Source: Comamonas sp. NLF-1-9
Lineage (GTDB): Bacteria > Pseudomonadota > Gammaproteobacteria > Burkholderiales > Burkholderiaceae_C
Assembly: GCF_019195435.1 (NCBI RefSeq)
Contig: NZ_CP078069.1
Span: 558,001-622,000 of the forward strand
Length of the DNA stretch: 64,000 bases
Direction: 5' to 3'
The number at the start of each line of letters is the position of its first letter. Positions within the stretch are counted from its first letter, which is position 1. Below, piece by piece: positions 59,524 to 64,000 of the stretch. The notes beneath the pieces are model-generated. The model saw only the letters and a list, made by a program, of their open reading frames with translations, was not told where the DNA came from and did no database searches. The translations under genes were made by a program, and so were the position numbers.

Positions 59524-60609
59524 TCAACCGCGGCGCGCGAACGACCAGGCGAGCTCGGCCATGGGCCGCGCCTGCGCGCCCGCAGCCTGGGCCTGGCTGC
59601 TGGCCGCCGTGCCGGCCTGCACGCGCTTGGCGATGCCTTGCAGGATGGCGGCGATGCGAAACATGTTGTAGGCGAGGTAGAAGTTCCAGTCGGCGTGCAG
59701 GCCGTCGGTGTCCCGCACGCCAGTGCGCTCGCAGTAGCGCTGGATGTAGGCGCGCTCCTGCGGTATGCCGAGCGCAGCCAGGTCCAGGCCGGCGATGCCG
59801 CGACTGAGCGCCGCAGGGATGTGCCAGCTCATGCAGTGGTAGGCAAAGTCGGCCAGGGGATGGCCCAGGGTGGACAGCTCCCAGTCCAGCACGGCGATCA
59901 CGCGCGGCTCTGTGGGATGGAACATCAGGTTGTCCAGCCGGTAGTCGCCATGCACGATGGCCACGCGGCTCTCGTCGCGCGCGCTCTCGGGCATGTGCGC
60001 GGGCAACCAGTCCATGAGGCGGTCCATCTCGGTGATCGGCTCGGTGACAGAGGCGCGGTACTGCTTGCTCCAGCGCCCTATCTGGCGCTCGAAGTAGTTG
60101 CCCGGGCGCCCGTAGTCGGCCAGGCCGAGCGTGGCAAAGTCCACGCGGTGCAGCGCGGCGATGACGCGGTTCATCTCGTCGTAGACGGCGCCGCGCTCGG
60201 CGGGCGCCATGCCGGGCAGGGATTGGTCCCAGAGCACGCGCCCCTGCATGTGCTCCATCAGGTAGAAGGCGCGGCCTATGACGGACTCGTCCTCGCACAG
60301 CGCGAGCATGCGCGGCACCGGCACGTCGGTGGCGGCAAGCGCCTGCATCACGCGGTATTCGCGCTCGATGGCGTGGGCCGAGGGCAGCAGCTGCGCCACG
60401 GGCGCGGGCTTGGAGCGCATCACGTAGCGCGCGCCCGGGGTGCTCAGCAGGTAGGTGGGGTTGGACTGGCCGCCCTTGAACAAGGCCGCCTGCACCGGGC
60501 CGGCAAATTCCGGTACGTGCGCCGCGGCCCAGTCGGCCAGGGCCTGCTCGTCGAAGGCGTGCTTGCCGGTGACCGGGCGCGTGCCGATGAACTGGTCGTA
60601 GTTGGACAC
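59524..60609 (-). CDS. APH-type phosphotransferase (ACAD10/11 kinase-domain homologue)
   Basis: The 361-residue protein resembles the aminoglycoside-phosphotransferase-like domain fused to human ACAD10/11: kinase loop [19 protein letters not shown] (catalytic Asp, Asn) and [19 protein letters not shown] (metal Asp), with an N-terminal [10 protein letters not shown] nucleotide loop. Such domains phosphorylate 4-hydroxyacyl-CoA (LvaA in Pseudomonas levulinate breakdown). It precedes the acyl-CoA dehydrogenase gene on the same strand, so the human fusion appears here as two genes. Confidence 0.85.
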   Translation of the reverse strand: MSNYDQFIGTRPVTGKHAFDEQALADWAAAHVPEFAGPVQAALFKGGQSNPTYLLSTPGARYVMRSKPAPVAQLLPSAHAIEREYRVMQALAATDVPVPRMLALCEDESVIGRAFYLMEHMQGRVLWDQSLPGMAPAERGAVYDEMNRVIAALHRVDFATLGLADYGRPGNYFERQIGRWSKQYRASVTEPITEMDRLMDWLPAHMPESARDESRVAIVHGDYRLDNLMFHPTEPRVIAVLDWELSTLGHPLADFAYHCMSWHIPAALSRGIAGLDLAALGIPQERAYIQRYCERTGVRDTDGLHADWNFYLAYNMFRIAAILQGIAKRVQAGTAASSQAQAAGAQARPMAELAWSFARRG

Positions 60610-60620
60610 GGGGACCTCTC

Positions 60621-60720
60621 AAAAAGCCTAGCTGTTTGCGCTTGTCGACAAAGGGTTTGCAAGTGTTTTTACATTGAAACCGTTGCAGTACGAGCGCAAG
60701 CAGCTATGTTTTTTGTTAGC
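60621..60720 (+). repeat. Dispersed repeat, copy J (long palindromic form)
   Basis: Ends AGCTGTTTGCGCTTG (60630-60644) and GAGCGCAAGCAGCTATG are inverted, with GGGTTTGCAAGTGTTTTTAC and TTGAAACC between. It fills the gap between the kinase gene and a Crp/Fnr gene. It shares its order of blocks with copy C in the DUF4149 gene. Confidence 0.75.
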
Positions 60721-60722
60721 GC

Positions 60723-61442
60723 CTAGCCTGTGCTTTCGGTGATGCGCATCAGCGCCTGGCGGTCGCGCAGCACCAGGCCGCCGGGCTCGATGCGGATCGC
60801 GCCCTCGCGCTCCATGGATTTGAGCTCCTGGTTCACCCGCTGGCGCGAGGCGCCCAGCAGCTGGGCGAGCTCCTCCTGCGCCAGGTGCAGGCCTATGCGC
60901 ACCTCGTCCTCGCACGACAGGCTGGTGGTGCCATAGCTGCGCGCCAGATGCAGCAGCTGCTTGGCCAGGCGCGCGCGCAGCGGCAGGGTGTTGAGGTCTT
61001 CTACCAGGCCGAAGAGCTGGCGTATGCGCCGCGCCTGCAGGCGCAAGAGCGCCTCGTAGAGCTCGGAGTGCTGCGCCAGGATCTTGCGAAAATCCGCGCG
61101 CGCCACGCAGACGATGGTGGTTTCGCCATGCGCATAGGCGTCGTGCGTGCGCTGGTCGCCGTCGAGGATGGACACGTCGCCAAACCAGATGCCCGGCTCC
61201 ACGTAAGTGAGCGTGATCTGCTTGCCCGACAGCGAGGTGGAGCTCACGCGCACCGCACCCTTGGCGCAGGCGATCCACTCCTCGGGGAACTCGCCGCGGG
61301 CGGTGATCAAGGCGCCATCCTTGTAGCGTTTGACGTAGGTGCATCGAAGAATGTCGTGCCGCAGCGAGGGCGACAAGGAGGAAAACCAGCGACCGGAATT
61401 GATCGCCGCCCGTTCTTCGATCGTAAGGATGGGCTCATCCAT
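60723..61442 (-). CDS. Crp/Fnr-family transcriptional regulator
   Basis: The 239-residue protein has an N-terminal cNMP-type domain (WFSSLSPSLRHDIL ... IWFGDVSILDGDQRTHDAYA) and a C-terminal winged helix with AQEELAQLLGASRQRVNQEL. No Cys cluster is seen at the N-terminus. It could control the adjacent kinase/acyl-CoA dehydrogenase genes, from which it is separated only by repeat copy J. The start MDEPILTIEERA is chosen from domain position. Confidence 0.87.
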   Translation of the reverse strand: MDEPILTIEERAAINSGRWFSSLSPSLRHDILRCTYVKRYKDGALITARGEFPEEWIACAKGAVRVSSTSLSGKQITLTYVEPGIWFGDVSILDGDQRTHDAYAHGETTIVCVARADFRKILAQHSELYEALLRLQARRIRQLFGLVEDLNTLPLRARLAKQLLHLARSYGTTSLSCEDEVRIGLHLAQEELAQLLGASRQRVNQELKSMEREGAIRIEPGGLVLRDRQALMRITESTG

Positions 61443-61537
61443 GGTCTGTCTTTTGAGCGACTGCGCCGCTGGCGCCGCCCGGTAATGCCAAACCCCCGAT
61501 GATGCACCAGAGCCCCGCCGCCCGGGCGGGAGCGCCG

Positions 61538-62359
61538 TCAGCGGCGCGCGCCGGCGGCGCCGGGCCCGCCTTCGTGCATGGCGCTGGCGCCGGTATCGAG
61601 GCTGCGCACGTCGGCCACTGGCTCGCGGCCAAACGCCGGATGGCGCAGCCAGGCGAGCACGCGCGCCGCGCTGGCGCTGGCGCTGCTGAGCTCTTGCCGG
61701 GCGTTCAACTGCGCAAAGCGCGGCTGGTCGGGGAAGCGGTCCGGGTCGGCGCTGCGCAGCTGCAGCTGCATGTCGGTGTCGATCACGCCGGGCGCGAGCG
61801 AGCACACGCGCGCACCCCGGGGCCGCGCCGCCTCTTCCAGCGCCAGGCAGCGGCTGAAGTGGTCCATGCCGGCCTTGGCCGCGCAATAGGCGGCCTGCGC
61901 GGCCATGGGGCGGCGCCCCAGGCCCGAGGAGATGTTGAGCACCTTGCGCGCCCCGGGCCAGTCGGCGGTGGCGCCCAGGAAACTTGCGCTCAGCAGCATG
62001 GGCGCTTCCAGCCCCACGCGCAGCGCGTTGGCGATGCTGGCCTGGGCGGGGGCCTGCGCGCATTCGCGCAGCGGCGCAATCTGCGCCAGCGCCCCGGCGT
62101 TGTTGATCAGCGTGGCGCTGGCGTGGCGCTCGGGCGGCTGCTGCGCCAGCCACTGAGAGAGCTGCTGCGCGGCGGCGCGTGCGTCACTCAGGTCGTGCTG
62201 CCACTGCGTGAGCTGCGCCCCCGGCGGCGCGTGCAGGTCGGGCGCGGCGCTGCGCGCGATCAGCACCAGGCAATTCCCCGGTTGCAGCAGCTCGCGTGCC
62301 AGCGCCAGGCCCAGGCCGCGCGAGGCGCCGGTGAGGATGTAGAGGTGGGAAGCGGACAT
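61538..62359 (-). CDS. Short-chain dehydrogenase/reductase
   Basis: The 273-residue SDR has the N-terminal dinucleotide motif LTGASRGLGLALA, NNAG near residue 87, the Ser in LNISSGLG and the YCAAK catalytic pair. It reduces or oxidises a small carbonyl/alcohol with NAD(P)H; substrate unknown. Start MSASHLYILTGAS at 62359. It is 54 bp downstream of the rluA-type gene on the same strand. Confidence 0.85.
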   Translation of the reverse strand: MSASHLYILTGASRGLGLALARELLQPGNCLVLIARSAAPDLHAPPGAQLTQWQHDLSDARAAAQQLSQWLAQQPPERHASATLINNAGALAQIAPLRECAQAPAQASIANALRVGLEAPMLLSASFLGATADWPGARKVLNISSGLGRRPMAAQAAYCAAKAGMDHFSRCLALEEAARPRGARVCSLAPGVIDTDMQLQLRSADPDRFPDQPRFAQLNARQELSSASASAARVLAWLRHPAFGREPVADVRSLDTGASAMHEGGPGAAGARR

Positions 62360-62413
62360 GGCGGCAAGTGGGCAGAAAGAAGGGGCCAAACGGCGCGCAG
62401 GGCGCCAGCGCTG

Positions 62414-63156
62414 TCAGAACGGCAGCGGGCAGGCAAGTTCCAGCCACTGCCCGGTGCGCGGATGAGCGAGCGCCAGACGCCAGGCGTGCAGCAGCAGGCG
62501 CGGGGCGTCGGCATCCTGCCCCGGCTGGCCGTAGAGCCGGTCGCCGACGATGGGGTGGCCAATGTGCGCCAGGTGCAGGCGCAGCTGGTGGGTGCGCCCG
62601 CTGAGCGGCTGCAGCAGCAAGCGGCTGCGCGCGCCGCCGGCTTCGCACGCCAGCATGCGCCACAGCGTCTGGCTGGGCTTGCCGCCGGCGTGATCGACCT
62701 TTTGCAGCGGGCGGCGCGGCCAGTCGGGCGCAAGCGGCAGGTCGATCACGCTCCAGCCTGGCTCTTGCGCGCGCGGGTGCGCGAGCGGCGCAGCGCGCGG
62801 GCACCCGTGCACCAGCGCCTGGTAGTACTTGTGCACCGCCTGCGCCGCGAAGGCCGCGCCCAGGCGGCGCTGGGCCTCGGGGTGGCGCGCCATCAGCACC
62901 AGGCCGGAGGTGGCCTGGTCCAGCCGGTGCACGACCAGCGCGCCGGGCCAGTGCCGCTGGGCGCGCGTGCTGAGCGCGTCCTGCTTGTGCGGCCCGCGCC
63001 CGGGCACGCACAGCAAGCCGGCGGGCTTGGCCAGCGCCAGCAAGTCCTCGTCGGCATACAGGCAAAGCGGCGCCGGGGCAGGCAGGGGCGGCGCGTTCGC
63101 CCCGGATGCGCAGGCAGGGGCGGCGGCGGGGTCGATGTCGGCGGCAGGGGCGGCGT

Positions 63157-63160
<4 letters not shown>
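62414..63160 (-). CDS. RluA-family pseudouridine synthase
   Basis: The 248-residue protein has the catalytic Asp in VVHRLDQATSG (near residue 82) and later family motifs (PLSGRTHQLRLHLAHIGHPIVGD). RluA-type enzymes make pseudouridine in rRNA or tRNA. No S4 domain is present. Start MNAAPAADID at 63160 overlaps the stop of the histidine kinase gene by 4 bp. Confidence 0.9.

Positions 63161-64000
<840 letters not shown>

Overview
The window is GC-rich DNA with dense genes, mostly short intergenic gaps and strong G/C preference at third codon positions. Gene order, repeats and protein sequences point to a betaproteobacterium of the order Burkholderiales, most likely family Comamonadaceae (Acidovorax/Alicycliphilus/Ottowia-type relatives). 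This placement rests on recognised gene blocks (folC-SPOR-cvpA-purF-metZ-gltX, greA, rlmE-ftsH-folP-glmM, rplU-rpmA-obgE-proB, ribF-ileS-lspA) and was not tested by any database search. No prophage, intact insertion sequence or CRISPR array was seen.

Layout. 1-10.3 kb: the tail of a queuosine-precursor-type transporter, argG, a glycine-zipper envelope protein, an ArsC-like protein, then folC, a SPOR protein, cvpA, purF, metZ and gltX. 10.4-11.0 kb: tRNA-Glu, tRNA-Asp and tRNA-Ala(GGC), with a convergent tRNA-Ala(CGC) and terminators. 11.1-18.5 kb: a GGDEF protein, uvrC, pdxH, a ChaC-like enzyme, greA, a DUF4149 membrane protein, a Kdo hydroxylase and a glycosyltransferase. 18.5-32.2 kb: yhbY, rlmE, ftsH, folP, glmM, a GAF/HD-GYP protein, a TPR-methyltransferase, an HNH nuclease, then ribF, ileS and lspA. 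32.2-40.4 kb: a Pro-rich lipoprotein, a TsaD-like protein lacking the usual metal motif, a Na/Pi cotransporter, nrdAB under paired NrdR boxes, and an antitoxin whose toxin gene is reduced to a 3' remnant. 40.5-52.1 kb: housekeeping genes (Nudix, qor, EamA, CorC/HlyC, lytic transglycosylase, proS, rppH, proB, obgE, rpmA, rplU, ispB) ending in tRNA-Pro. 52.1-52.8 kb: a gene-poor scar with a TetR fragment. 52.8-58.1 kb: a five-gene operon plus regulator, described below. 58.2-64 kb: an acyl-CoA dehydrogenase/kinase pair, a second Crp/Fnr regulator, an SDR, a RluA-type pseudouridine synthase and a truncated hybrid histidine kinase.

The most interesting block is the minus-strand operon at 57282-52791. 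It encodes a TIM-barrel sugar isomerase-like protein, a LuxS-like protein with all catalytic residues, a sugar phosphate cyclase (dehydroquinate synthase/EEVS superfamily), a UbiG-like methyltransferase and a UbiA-family prenyltransferase, with junctions of at most 4 bp or overlapping. A Crp/Fnr regulator lies directly upstream, and an FNR-geometry palindrome sits between it and the operon. I know of no described pathway with this gene set. It looks like a route to a methylated, prenylated carbocycle or aromatic compound in the membrane.

The second theme is a dispersed, partly palindromic repeat of about 60-80 bp. At least ten diverged copies are present. Several lie inside or across genes: two in ileS, one in the DUF4149 gene, one in the Nudix gene, and others that touch the argG stop, the glycosyltransferase stop and the proB start.
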